Origin: Entrophospora sp. SA101
Taxonomy: Eukaryota; Glomeromycota; Glomeromycetes; Entrophosporales; Entrophosporaceae
Direction of reading: 5' to 3'
NCBI GenBank assembly: GCA_958430865.1
Contig: CAUDNR010004133.1
Coordinates: 1-51,521 of the forward strand
Length of the DNA stretch: 51,521 bases
The notes beneath the pieces are model-generated. The model was not told the DNA's origin. It saw only the letters and a list, made by a program, of their open reading frames with translations, and did no database searches. A program made the translations under genes and the position numbers. Of this stretch, positions 30,891-44,119 are shown in pieces. The stretch's first letter is position 1. Every line of letters begins with the position of its first letter.

Positions 30891-31867
30891 GTTTATATCC
30901 ACAACCCTGCCGTATCTGTATCAACTATTCTATATCAAAAAATATTCATTAATCTGAAATTTCTATGTTAACTAATAGGACTCGCATTCTCTTTAAATTT
31001 CCAGTATTAATTATAACATTGACTTTCCACTACCAGTTCTGCCATTAATAGTGTTGTTCTTAAGGCACAAGCCTCATTGTTTTTGTCAACAGTACTTGAG
31101 TTGTATTTGAAGATACAGAAATCCGTTTTCGTTTCAGACATGTAATCTGCTATTCTTTTATTCACTTTTTCAATGTTTTTTGGTAAATAAATTTCATTAC
31201 AATCTTTTAGATGATCTAATATTCTTGCTCGCGAATCTGCTCTAGAAGCTTGGCCCACTTCTTTATAATAACCAGTTAATGGTGGATTATCTACATAAAT
31301 AACCTTTTTACATGTTTTGACTATGTGAGAAAGACTATCATTTTCTTCAATGATGTTCTTAATATCCTTCATACACATATCATAATCATTAAAATCAGGA
31401 AAATTTGTTCTAACAATAGAAGTGAATTTAACAACATCTTTATCAAAAACAACTTCTCTCAATAAATCATAGGCTTTAATTTCTTCTTCTGTAAAGCGCC
31501 CATTGGCAACAAACAAAATTTGATACAATCCTAATTGAATACGATCAGCTGCCTCTGCTAATTTATTTAAAACTTGCTGGTCTGTCAATTTTGTATCACC
31601 AATTCCGACTGTATCAACTATTCTATAAGATTTTCCATTGATTAAATAATCTTTAATTTCTTATTCTTTAGTTTCGCTAATAGAGCCTGAACTTTCTTTA
31701 AAATCATCGGTACCAGTTATCACATTTGCCAAAGTAGACTTTCCACTGCCAGTTCTGCCAATTAATAAGATTGTTCTTAAAGCATAAGTTTCATCGTTTT
31801 TTGTTCGTTGTTCTTGAGCTATAGTTGAAGGTTCTGATTCTTTTTCTTCAATATGCGTAATTGTCAT
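30891..31867 (-). pseudogene. AIG1/IMAP-type GTPase pseudogene with a decayed second domain
   Basis: The frame starts at 31867. Residues 37-45 are the P-loop GRTGSGKST. A TAA at 31661-31663 (codon 69) interrupts it. The same frame then continues with YRIVDTVGIGDTKLTDQQVL (DxxG motif), ILFVANGRFTEEEIKAYDLL (AIG1 box) and FTSIVRTNFPD, to a stop at 31007. Near the end, NNEACALRTTLL repeats the sequence just before the first P-loop. A +1 shift then reveals a second GRTGSGKSM, and further decayed pieces FKENASPIS and YRIVDT are seen down to about 30891. So this was a gene with two tandem AIG1 GTPase domains, inactivated by a nonsense codon and frameshifts. AIG1 GTPases bind GTP at membranes; the fungal role is unclear. 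Confidence 0.85.
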
Positions 31868-32085
31868 TTTTATTTTTAAGAAAAAATTTTTTTATAAATT
31901 TTTATTACCATATTTACCATAATAATAAAACAATATATGCAACATTACCCAAAATCATGTCATCCGGTTTGGGGAGGGGGGTTATAAGCTTTCAACGTTA
32001 CATGTAATATGATCCAATGAATTCTTTTTCATTTTATCAAAATTTTGGGGAGGAGGGGGTATGAGTTTATATCAAAGCGAAATGA
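31868..32085. promoter_or_regulatory. Upstream region of the AIG1 pseudogene, up to the inverted arm
   Basis: AT-rich with two G-runs, TTTGGGGAGGGGGGTT (about 31968) and TTTTGGGGAGGAGGGGGTATG (about 32043), unusual here and possibly part of the former promoter. It ends at the inverted-repeat border (32086). Confidence 0.4.
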
Positions 32086-33607
32086 TGTCGTTTTGGGCAC
32101 TCCCCTAAATATTCGATAAAAATTAATACACAATCTTAATTTTCACATAAAACGCCTGCTTAAGCATAGAGACTATTGGTAGTGTTAATCCTTGAGTTTT
32201 AAGAACCGTAAGTGCGAAAACATTTTGTAATGGTGCCAGCATCCTTTGACACAATAATGTCAACCATGCTATTACGAATGCAAAAAAACAACCCTAACAG
32301 TATCATGACTAAATCTTTGTACAAATGTGGTTTATATTCCATGACATTGGTCTTCACAAGATTAGCAACCAATTTTTTCATCACCATCCATAATTTTCCA
32401 AGACGCAATTCTTCTGCAGCTCATCATCTCATTTAATTCCTTACATTAAAAAATCCTTGCCAAATCAATAATACAATATATAAGATGTGATTAAATGCCA
32501 ATTTATAGTCATTTTTATTGTCCTGTAAAACTTTGACGTTTAAACATAAAGTATTTTACATACTAGCAATTTTTTGTGTTTTTCAGAGTATCTTCTCTTT
32601 GTTTGATATCGTCTATGTAATTCTTTTTGTTTTTCACATGGGTTGTCGACAAGCAGTATTTGAATTTGAGTCACAAGTAATGTCGCTGGAGGAGAAAGAT
32701 GCTAAAAAGTGTCAAACAGATTTGTTTTAATATTAAAGAATTACCTTTCGTGCTTGTTTCTGTAAATCAATATAATTAGCATCCATGTCATCTTGGATTC
32801 TTTATGAAAACTAATTCCACCTGGATCAGAAACTACCTCTTCCACAGTTGTTCTTCCTGTTATAAAAAAAAATAACAAAATAAAACAAAATAAAAAGGGC
32901 TACAGGTCGCACCAAAATCTCAATGATAACCAATAAAATAGATTCAAGGAGATTAAAGCAAGACAAGGATCCCTCAATTGTAGCATATTAAAATTGAAAA
33001 AAGCCACATGCTACACTAAGATTTCTGCAGTATCCAATAAAATAGAATCAAGCAAAGAAAGCGACCCTTAAGCAATTACAATTAAAAAGAAGAAAACATG
33101 GGGAATGCTGGAAACCCTTTTTCCTTTAACTTGTTATCATTACAATATTTGTTGAACAGGGTAGTTTTTTCATACTCCATATACTCTAAATATGTTGAGG
33201 AACGAAAAGGATAAAAGGATAGCAGATAAAGTGAATCAACCAATAAAAATATTTTTTTCCTTTTTTTGCTTTTCAAGCTTTTAGCATGGTTGTATGAATA
33301 GATATGCGTTACACGCATTCAAAATTTTCTGTGTATATATGGAAAAAAAAACATTAATTTGAATATTGTATGTAGGAGTATGCAATGATCAACTTTATTT
33401 TTGTTGTTTGAACGTGCTATTTATCCTTTTTAATATTTTTCGCGTTTTTTATCTGAAAAAAGGGGCTGTCTTCATCTATTTTGAGAATATTATAAATTAA
33501 ATCCGTGTTCGCTTCATTCGTTTCACTTCTTCCCTCAACAACTAATTATATATACAATAAATATTTTTTCCTTGAATAAAATATATATTAATATACATAT
33601 AAAACAT
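32086..33607 (-). repeat. Arm 2 of the 1522-bp inverted repeat
   Basis: Reverse complement of 10467-11988 (coordinate sum 44074). Here the arm is separated from the direct repeat by 57 unique bases (33608-33664). These hold the leader and ATG of the Gln/Ser-rich gene, so this arrangement is probably the original one. A G-rich single-copy flank lies on the left side. Confidence 0.93.
32199..32786 (-). CDS. Putative multi-exon gene of unknown function (copy in arm 2)
   Basis: Inverted identical copy of the 11288-11875 gene. Exon-like blocks are 32745-32786, 32564-32701, 32445-32522 and about 32199-32411. The same unresolved last splice junction is present, so the defect, if real, predates the duplication. 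In this orientation it is divergent from the Gln/Ser-rich gene, with about 860 bp between start codons. Confidence 0.45.
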
Positions 33608-33648
33608 CATTTACTCTTGCATATTGCTTTGCTCATTTGAACTTATAT

Positions 33649-34122
33649 ATGATGGTTAGTCGTGACGACAGTAACAATAATGATAATGATAATCAAAACG
33701 ATTGGGAACAATCAAATTTTTTAAATATGATAGACTTAATCCAAAATATAAATATGATATATCAACAATTCGTTGATCAAATCAAAGAAATTACCGAAAT
33801 ACAAAAACAGACTTTATCAGCAATTACATCAACAAATTCTCACCACTTACAATCACTTCTACAATCCCAACTACAATCCCAACTAGAATCGTTGCTAGAA
33901 TCACATATGCAACTTCAATCACGACTTCAATCTCAATCTCAACTTCAATCTCAATCTCAACTTCAATCACAACTTCAATCACACGATGAACAACCAAGAC
34001 AATCACACCTAGAGTTACAACTAGAATCGCAATTCCAACAACTTAGTTTGTCAGGACCATCATCATCATCATCAGATGGTTTTCCACAATTTTCTTCACA
34101 ACCTGGCACTCATTATTTGTAA
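33649..34122 (+). CDS. Gln/Ser/Leu-rich coiled-coil-like protein, intact (copy 2)
   Basis: 157 residues from ATG 33649 (a second ATG follows at once). Residues 1-25 are Asp/Asn-rich (MMVSRDDSNNNDNDNQND). Residues 25-60 form an amphipathic helix candidate (NFLNMIDLIQNINMIYQQFV, then IKEITEIQKQTL). Residues 65-130 are an array of LQSQLQSQ-type units coded by repeated CAATCTCAACTT. The end is GPSSSSSDGFPQFSSQPG. The repeats have variable hydrophobic spacing, so a coiled coil is possible but not certain. A TTG-initiated frame is open a few codons further upstream, but ATG is preferred. Unknown family. Copy 1 lacks this start. Confidence 0.6.
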   Translation: MMVSRDDSNNNDNDNQNDWEQSNFLNMIDLIQNINMIYQQFVDQIKEITEIQKQTLSAITSTNSHHLQSLLQSQLQSQLESLLESHMQLQSRLQSQSQLQSQSQLQSQLQSHDEQPRQSHLELQLESQFQQLSLSGPSSSSSDGFPQFSSQPGTHYL

Positions 34123-34601
34123 TTCAAATGTTAAATTTTAAAATTAAAAAAAGTTCTTTTTTTGTTTGGCCGGGCCTTTTATTATTTCTTTGATCTGGCC
34201 GAGGGGCCTTTTATTATTTCTTTGGTCTGGCTAAGATGCTTTTAATTTTTTTTTGCTGCTGGAGGTCTTTTATTGTTTATTTCACAGAAAGTCTATCTTT
34301 CTTTTATTAGTGGCCACTGGGAGGCCTTTTCAATTCAAATTTGATAAAATTGTAAATATATAAATAAATAAATATTAAATATAATATTAATAAATAAATA
34401 AATAAATAAATAAATATAACAAAAAAAATTTTGAATTTAATATATAAATTATTTACACAAGTTGACAGTTCTATTTATAAAAATAAAAAAAATAAAAAAT
34501 AAAAAAAAAATTATTTATAAAAAAATGTACATACGTATATACTAATATACTCTAAACCACATAAATCATATATGTATATATATTTATATATATCAATCAA
34601 T

Positions 34602-37600
34602 CTATTTTTTTACATTGAAACCTTTGATAATTACAATTGGATTTAACGTTTCTTTTGGTTTTGTAATAACCTTATTACTACAACTATTAATATTATTGTT
34701 ATTTTTAAAACCGTTGTTGTTAGCTACGTCGTTTCTTATGCCATTGGCACCAACGCCAACTTTTATTAATTCACCATCATTGTCTTTAACAATAAATCCA
34801 TTGTTATTATTGCTATTATTACCATTGTCAATACAATAATTATCTTTATTGTCATAATTATCCAATTCTTCAAATACTTTAGAATTAAAGTCTATATGGA
34901 ATAATTCAGTAATGTATCTTCTTGCAGGTAATTTGTATTGATAAATTGATAGCATTTGAATTACTTTGTAATAAGTTGTAAAATTGGTAAATATTTCTGG
35001 ATTTCTGGATTTAATTCTAAATAAATAAATTAAAAAATTAATAGAATTTATTATTTATTCCTTAATGATGATAATATTAACAAGAACAATTACTTTGATA
35101 GACTGGTGGTCGATTCAATATTTGATAGAATGTGATTTGTTAGGTTAGAAACAGTTTTTAACAAGATTTTTTCAGTTTCAAACGACGGGATTGGTTTTTG
35201 CATAGCATTTTCTTGTAATATTACATCAGCTCCTTTATATTCCCATTTTGGAACCTTTAATCAGATAAATTATTTTAAATTATTTTCCTCCAAATGTAAA
35301 TTAATTAATTAATAAACTTACGGTAAGGAATTTTTTGTAATCAATTGGTAGGCATAATCCAGTAAATAAATCTAAATCGGGATCGTAATTACTTTCCCAT
35401 CCTAAATCTTTTAATATCTCAACGCCTTTTAAAGTTTTTGATATTAATCCTAAAACATAATAACATGTTCTAAATTTTTTTCAGAAGTTAGTTTTGTAAT
35501 TTTTATTATATTAATTTCAATAATTAATTACCCTCTTAATGATAAAACATTTGAATTTTCAGCAATGTGAACAATTTCTTTAATAATATTTTCTTCGTCA
35601 AGAAATGTTAATCCATTCTTTGATGATCCAATATTTCCCTTTTTTAAAATAATAATAATAATAATAATAATATAATTATTTAATAAATTGGAAAAATTGA
35701 GTTCAATAAATCATTATTGTGATTTTTAATCTCCCTTCGTTTATTCATTCACTTCACTGCCCATTGCCCACAAACCTCCAACACGTTGATTTGTTAAATA
35801 CTTACAACAGCCCAAAGAACTGATTTTAGTTTTTTAATTATTGGATAATTTGTATCTTCCATTCCATGATTTTTAATATAATTAGAAAATTCTGTAAAAT
35901 GGCCTTTATCTCTTAGCATCTGACAGCCTTCAATTGTTTTAATTAGTTCCCCATAGAAATGAGGGGGGGTCAATCCATCAAGAGATTTACTAATTAATCA
36001 ATTAATAGATAAATTATATAAATAATTATAATTATAATACAAAGTACATAATAAGTATATAATTACACATTGTTTTCATTCTTATCCAGTTTTAAAGATA
36101 ACTTTAATTCCAACTGTATAACATAATAATGATTTTTCACCTGATTGAATATAGAAATCAAATCGTAATAATTAAATAAATTAGATTATTGATTCACAAC
36201 TTCCAAGCCTCAATATAAATATAAATGTAAATATTACATTGAACCAATCAATCAATTCTCTCTCTAAATAATTAATTTCATAAAGATAATTGAATCCAAT
36301 TGGAGTTGACAAGAATTTTAATAACAAGTTATTTCCAAATTCTCCTAAATGGTCTAAATATGGTCTATATTTAATCATCAGTTCTATGTTATCAATATTT
36401 CTATCGCATAATTCTTCTAGTATTTTTATGGCCATTTGACAAACTTCTATCATAGGATCATATAACTAATTAGAGAAAGATCGGTTAATTAGTAATTTAA
36501 TTAGTGGATTGATAAATTACATTATTATTTAAATAGGTAACCTGGGTGATCAACAATTGAACCGCCCATTCTGTAAAATTTTTTTCGGTTTTTTTTAAAA
36601 GTATTCCCAAATAATTTGTCGAATATAATCTTACACGCTATTATCAGAAATAAAATTATTTAATTAAAATTGGAAATTAATAGTAATAGTTGTATTTATA
36701 TTTGAAATATACTTTTGTTCCGGATGTCATAACTTTTGATAATATAATACGCGAATGACCATCACTATTAAAAATATTAATATCATTATAATTATTATTA
36801 TTTATTATGGTTTATTTTATATAAAATCCTAGAATACTTGCATGCTATAATCTAGATTGTTAATTATTGATTTGATGATATCCTCACGTCCATTTAATTC
36901 ACTCAATTGATAAAATGTATTTAATATTTTAAATTTTTCCAATAATCTAAACAATACATTTCCAAATAATTAATAAACGCAATTAAACAGATATATTTAC
37001 TTATTAGATTACACATAATTTATTATTTAATTACCTGAGACCTTCTTTACATTTACAAAGTATTCCAATGATTTTAAAATATCCAAAGGTTAAAGTTTTA
37101 TTAATTTGATCTTTTGAGAATAAAGGTTCCGACTCAGAAATCCCATTCATCGGAATCAATTGATTCAAGCAATCAGAAATATGCCTCAAAAACGACTTTT
37201 TCTCCAAATATTTGACACCATAACTATTATTTAACAATGTTGTCAAGAGCGTACACCCTACATCAACGTATTTCTTCTCATTCTCTTCTGATCGTACAAT
37301 ATCCGAGAATAGTCTTGAGTTGGGGCTTAGAAATACTAACAATGATTTGATGAAATTTATTTTAATGGATTCTTCTAATCTTCTTGGGTTTAATAATATT
37401 TTTTGTAATAATTCCATTATTGGCTTGACTTCCCATTTAGTGTAATCTTTTGTTGTCAATACTTGCGTCTCGATCAGCATATTTCTAAATTGATTATCGT
37501 CGATCTGTATTATTGAATTTTTGGAAACTTTTGAATTTGAACTTGAATGGTTTGAAGCTTTATTCTTGTCATTCTTATCATTATGATTATAATTGTGGTT

Positions 37601-38940
37601 GTGATTATTGTTATTGTTATGATTATGATTACTGTTGTTGTTTTTAATAGTGTTTGATCTAGTTGGACATTTATTCGAGTAATAAATATATGATAAAGCT
37701 TCCGTTGCAGCATTTCTTAGTATTTCATCATCAAACCTTGTCGCTAAGTCAAACAATTTTGACAGTGACTATCAATAAAAGTGTGAGGGAGATGGAATAA
37801 ATTATTAATTTTGGATGTACTATGTATTTCTTCATAAACGCTTTAGTTAATGTATTTTTTATTCGTATTATACATTACTTGTATTTTAATAAATCTTGAT
37901 GATGGCAGTAATTTACTTGATAATTTCAAAATTTCGCTAATGAATATAATTGATTTTCTTGTTAGCTCTTGATCCTGATTCTTCTCAACCATTTCAACTA
38001 GAATCTATAATCATTAATTTTAATTTAATTAATTAAAGATAGAAATAATAATAATAATAATTATATATTTATTCATTTACTTATAATAAATAAATACCTC
38101 GAGAAGTCCAGCATCAATTAAAACAACTAATAAAATAGCCAAATGATGATCAATCATGTTTAATTTATTTTGATTTTGTAATGTACTGCTATTATTACTA
38201 CTACTAGAATAAAATTCTAATGATGATAGATCCTTGAAACTTTGGTAATCATTATCATTGTCGTCATCATTATAATTAACATTATCAATCAAAGATGGAT
38301 TTTTTTTCCTTGATAAATATCTTTGAGATAACTCAGTACCATTTATTCTAAGAACATCAAAAAACATTTCTATTATAACATTCTAAAAAATATGGGGGTT
38401 TTTTTTTGAATAGATAGAATGATAACTATTAGTACTATTATTAACGTGATTATTAGTGCATTTAAGGTACCTTTGTGTCGATTGGAGATATTTTCAAGGA
38501 TTCAACAATGGAATTGAGCGATTGTCGATCATTAAAACATAAATAAACCATTCCAGTCCAGGATTTTAGTAATAGGGATATTGCTTTAGTGCTAGCTTTT
38601 ATTTTTAAATCGTCTTCTATACTAATGCTATTACTCCTATTCTTATTGCCATTACTATTATTACTCTTATTGTTATTGTTGCTATAATTATTATTTGGTG
38701 ATGAATGTTTGAATGAACCGGTGAATATTGAAATTACAATTTCCAAATCAATTCCTGGTCTAATATAATCACGAGTTTCTGGAATATCAAGAATGTATAA
38801 TAATGACATTATAATGCATTCCAGCATGTCTATTGGTCCATCAATCAACGATTTTAAAATAATTCCCATTCCACCGCATTTTATTATGATTTCAGGTTCA
38901 CGAATCACTGAAAATGATATGTTGGATGGAATATTATTTT

Positions 38941-38979
<39 letters not shown>

Positions 38980-40281
38980 GTCAATATTAAAAAATTTAAT
39001 CATGCAAATATTTAACCAATCTTAACTGATTTCAATTAATGTTTCTAAACTCATTATTTTCAATTTGTCATCAGATTGTTCAGCAATTGATACAATTGAT
39101 TTTAATATTCCCAAAGGTATAAGTTTTATACCATTTGGCACATCAAAAAATGATCTAACAAGTTTGAGAACTTCTTCACGTTCATCATTGAATGATCGAG
39201 GATCCTTCGACAGTGATCTTTGTGAAATAGATTTTGTGGAGAAATATTTGAAATGAATGAATGAAAAAATTGTAAAAAAGATTAATAAATTAATCAATCG
39301 ATTAGATTATCAAATTAAATTTACCTCATGATGAATATTTTATAATTTAAATTGATTATATCTTCTAATGATTTTGTGTCAGTTATCAAATATCTCAATA
39401 ATCTATATCCAACAATCCTTATTTCTTTAATTGGATCTGACACACAATATCTCAAGCTAAATTATATGTATTATATGTGTGAAATTATATGTCAATATTA
39501 TATATTATATACTCTCCATGTCCACATTCATCCCTCACCACTATACATACTCCCATTCCACCTTCTCTATATCATAATATTAAACAACTTCTCACCTCTT
39601 GAAGAAATCTTTCGTTGAATAATTTAACTTTAATTTTTCTTGGCTTTTTATTAATTTAACTAATTTAAACAATTTCTCTAATCTTACAAAATAATCTTCT
39701 GATCTATTGTGGATATAATTATTAATGATAATCAACACATCTTGGATTTTAACAATTTCTTCTGATGTGTGATTTCTATCTGCATTATTAAACCAAAGAA
39801 AAAATAAAATAAAAAAATTTCAATTCATTTATTAATTAATGGTGGATTTTAATTGATTAATTAAGATAATGATTAAAAATAATAATTGAAAGAAAAAAAA
39901 CCATCATCATCATTGTTATTGCTATTGTTGTAGTTGTAGTTGTTGATATTGTTATTGTTATAAAATCCATTTAAATTTTTTTTAAATGCTGCTGTTATGT
40001 TTGTATTTATTGATGTAATTTTTCTTCTTTTGGATCTTTCTATTCCAACTACTATGGTAAAATATAAACATTATAGTGAATAAGTCTCTAATTAATTCAT
40101 CATCATCCAATGAATAATTATATCAATTATCGATTTCCTTTCATCCAATAATTTACCTTCACCTTTAGTGATTATTTCCAACCTATTGTAAAATAACAAT
40201 TGTATCATAATATACACAAAATATAATTATCATAAATGATTTAGAAATTAGTAATAATGCAAATAATTTTACATACTTCAT
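34602..40281 (-). CDS. RICTOR: RICTOR homologue, TORC2 subunit, 20 exons (copy 2)
   Basis: Exons equal those of copy 1 plus 21682, from 40277-40281 (first) to 34602-35016 (last). The product is the same 1279-residue product with the same GC donor in intron 11. RICTOR is normally a single-copy gene in fungi. Two perfectly identical copies 21.7 kb apart are therefore the strongest biological reason to suspect that one block is a haplotype or assembly duplicate. Confidence 0.92.
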
Positions 40282-40599
40282 AGTAGTTTACTATTTTTAT
40301 TTTCACAAATTATCATTCAATAGTTTATTTATTATTGCAAAGGTTATTATAATCACAAATTGAAATAAAATTTTTTTTAGAAATCTTGGAAAATTATGTA
40401 TAAAAATTCATTATAAAAATTAAACTTTGGAAAATAGGTTACACTAAATCCTTTTTGTTTAAGATTTTTTGATAATCGATTGACGTGTAAGTGATGGTAT
40501 TTATTTGGAGAAAAAAAAAATTAGATACAAAAAAATAATTCTATATTGATAAATTCTAAATTCTATAAATTGATTTTCATCATCATTTTCTAAATCTTT

Positions 40600-41556
40600 T
40601 CATTTGTTAGCGATTCTTCCTATTATGGAAGTTTTATTGTTGTTGGTTGAGAAAGAGATGAAAGAATCGTAATGATAGTTGAAGGTACCGTTTGTTATTT
40701 TAAAACCCATTTTTCCACTACTCAAAATTCCTTGAATAAACCAGAATTTAGTTTCTTTATTATAGGAGAAAATAACGGTTTTATTGTTGTCACTATTGTT
40801 GTTGTTGTTGACATTATTTAGTTTAAAGATGGAGTTCAACGGAAACGGTTTCTTCAATCTTCCGTTATCAATAACGACCACTTTAGCAACCACTTTACTA
40901 CTAACGTCATCAACTTCATTATCAGCATCCTCAAACAACAATTCTTGTATATTCCATTCACAATTATCCAAGTTATGGGAATAAAAAAAATCTCTATCTT
41001 TTATTTTGAATGGAATCAGAATATGGCATGGTGCTTCCCAATGTCCATTACAAACTTCCAATCCCAATTTTCCACCTTCCAACAATTCTTGTATAAACCA
41101 ATAATTGGAATCTACATTGTGACCAAAATAATAAGCTTTAATAGAAGAAGAAGATGGTTGAAATGGAAATATCACTTGATAAACATTCAACCATTGTCCT
41201 CGATCCGTCACTTTTCCCAGCTTTCCATCCACCAACAATTCCTGAATGAACCAACGTTTTGTTTGATTACTTTGTGCATAATAAAATATTTGTTGATTGA
41301 CTTGGAATGAAAATCCCAATTCGTATCCATTGTCCAATTTGCCACTTTCTGTTATTATTACATCTTTGTTAATTATTTCTTGGATGTAGAATTCATGATT
41401 TTCTATATTATGACTGAAATAATAAGTTTTCTCGACGTCGTTGTTGTTGATTTGATAAGTGAATGTTAGATGATGCTTGTTTGGAAAATTGATTATTGAT
41501 TTATTTCTCTCGCTACAAATTTTATTATCTGAAAATAATAAACTATACGATGTCAT
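40600..41556 (-). CDS. Five-repeat protein, possible small beta-propeller (copy 2)
   Basis: Translation identical to the 18918-19874 gene, 318 residues, same neighbours and spacing. No silent difference was noticed where I compared bases, which argues against an old duplication. Confidence 0.75.
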   Translation of the reverse strand: MTSYSLLFSDNKICSERNKSIINFPNKHHLTFTYQINNNDVEKTYYFSHNIENHEFYIQEIINKDVIITESGKLDNGYELGFSFQVNQQIFYYAQSNQTKRWFIQELLVDGKLGKVTDRGQWLNVYQVIFPFQPSSSSIKAYYFGHNVDSNYWFIQELLEGGKLGLEVCNGHWEAPCHILIPFKIKDRDFFYSHNLDNCEWNIQELLFEDADNEVDDVSSKVVAKVVVIDNGRLKKPFPLNSIFKLNNVNNNNNSDNNKTVIFSYNKETKFWFIQGILSSGKMGFKITNGTFNYHYDSFISFSTNNNKTSIIGRIANK

Positions 41557-42454
41557 GATGGAAGAAGTTTTAAGTTTATTAAAAAGATTAGGGAGAAAAG
41601 GGAGTTTATGATTTATGATACGAAGTTTAAATGGGAATATAAATGATAGTTTATTGAAAAGTGTAAATGAATGTTTGGGAAAAGGTATAAAATAATAGTT
41701 GTGAAAAGTTTTTCGTGAAGAAATAACATCAATTTATATACAAAAATTTTATATTACGCACAAGATTCATTTGTTTTCGGGGAATTTTTTAGTATGTATC
41801 AAATAAAACCTTTATTTAATAAAATAAATCAATTATTACTATTTATATTATGCATAACATAACAAAATTGATCCAATCTGACACTTATAATTCCTGCATT
41901 CAATATTATTAAGAACGTATTAAGAAAAATAAGGAAGGATAAGATATATTAGGAAAATATATGTATAATAAGATAAAAACAGAAAATAAACTATGGTGCA
42001 GAACCAAACATGTTGTGTCAAAAATGGAATTAGATAAATGAAGGTAACATTTTTGACCAAATCTAGAAATCATAGTCATATGTGCTTATAATAAATTTAA
42101 TCCTAAAAAGGAATAAAACTTTACACAAATTGTTTTTTCTATTAAAGCTAGAGAGAGACCTGTTCTATCGATTTAATAGTAATAGTTAAATTTTAAAATG
42201 TTGAGCTCTTTTTTTAAAAGGTCATGAAAAATCTAGGAGGTTCTGCATCATACTAATAATAGTTATAATGACCAATCAAATTAATAATACCAATTTATAC
42301 ATGATGATTTCGAAAAATTTTTTTTTTCACACAGTGTCATTAAAGTAACTAATACTAATATATTAATCACGCACGCATGGAAATAGATTATAAATAAATT
42401 ATCTATTTTTTTCACACAAAAATAATTTTTTAAAAATATTAAAAAAATAAAAAA

Positions 42455-43677
42455 ATGAGATTCAAAAATCGTGAACAAGCGGGAAAAATGCTCGCAGATC
42501 GTTTAATCAACAAATATAATAATGCCAGCAAAGATTTTATCGTATTGGCTTTACCAAGGTATAGATAGATGATCAGTAATATAATGAATATGATTAGAAT
42601 AACTAATATTTATCGGTATATTATTGATATTAGAGGTGGGGTGCCGGTTGCTTATCAAATATCAGAAAGATTAAAAGCTCCTTTGGATGTATTTCTAGTA
42701 AGAAAACTAGGTGTAGAAGGGCAAGTAATTACATTTATTGCATTATTTAGGTAATCGCAAATAGGAATTTTGTTTGTAAATTACATGGTAAAAAAAACTC
42801 AGGCAAGAGGAATTAGCAATGGGTGCAATTACCGAGACAGCTACAGTTTTTAACCATGATATTATTGATGTGTTACGAATTGATGAGAAGTCGATTAAAC
42901 GTGTTATCGCTAAAGAAGTGTGTAATAATAAATCATATTTCTCATAAATCATGTAGTGATTATTTCGTTACACTACTAACCAAATAATTTCTAACCGTAA
43001 TAAAGAAAAGCGAATTACAACGTCGTAATCAAAAATATCGCAAGGGTAAAACCCCTGTTGATGTATCTGGAAAGATCATAATATTGGTAGATGGTTAGTA
43101 CGGAAAAATAATAATATCAGATATGATTAGCATTAAAATATATAAATAACAAACAAACAATAAACATCGTAGATGGAATCGCAACAGGTGCAACAATGAG
43201 TGCTTGTTGCACTTCATTAAAACAATTGTAATCTTAATCTTAATTTTTAAAATTTTTTTTTTAAAACTTCCCAAAGTTATTAATAGTATTATTATTATCA
43301 TTATTATTGTATTTCTAGAAATCCCAAAAAATTGGTCGTGGCGGTACCAGTAGCAGCCTCTGACACCATTTCGAAAATAATTAAAAAAGTAGACGATGTG
43401 GTATGTGTTTTGACACCAGAGAATTTAATGGGTATCGGACAATGGTATGAAGATTTCACTCAGGTATCAATGAGTTTAAGAATAAATAAATAATGTATGT
43501 TTCTCATGTATACATAGTATTTTATATAATTTATATAATTTATAATAATAATAGATGGAAGACCAAGAAGTTTTAGAATTATTGGAAAAGGCAGAGAAAG
43601 TGTGTCCAATTCCTACATTATCATCAGATAAAGCCGAAGATATTCAAGATAAAAGCATTGTTGAGATGAATGAATGA
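42455..43677 (+). CDS. Bacterial-type phosphoribosyltransferase (COG1926-like), seven exons (copy 2)
   Basis: Exons are 42455-42558, 42634-42720, 42803-42917, 43006-43093, 43173-43227, 43319-43463 and 43555-43677. The 238-residue product and the GC-AG intron 2 are the same as in copy 1. Divergent from the five-repeat gene, as in copy 1. Confidence 0.88.
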
Positions 43678-44119
43678 ATAAATTAATTGTATTAATTTGT
43701 GTATGGGTCATGATGTTTATGTTTGTTTTTATTTTATAAAAATTTTAATTTTGCAAACATTACAAAAATATTGCGTAAGGAACTTAATAAATCATTATAA
43801 TTGCAATAAAAATCATTGGTTACTAATATATTTTTAATCATTGATGAATGACGTTGTAATAGTTTTAATATAATTGTATAAATAAAATAAATGTTTGTTT
43901 ACAAATCATAATAATTTTTTGTTTCTTCATCAAAAAAAAAACCAAAAAAATTTTTCTTTCTAATTTATTTTTCATAAAGTCTTTTTTCCTTTTACACGTG
44001 TAATTAGTCTTTTTCTTAATATAACAATATATCAATAATAGTTATTGTTGAACAGTTTGAACAGTTCCTACCAATAAAATTCTTAATCCTACATATAAAT
44101 CTATATCTATCTATTGACG

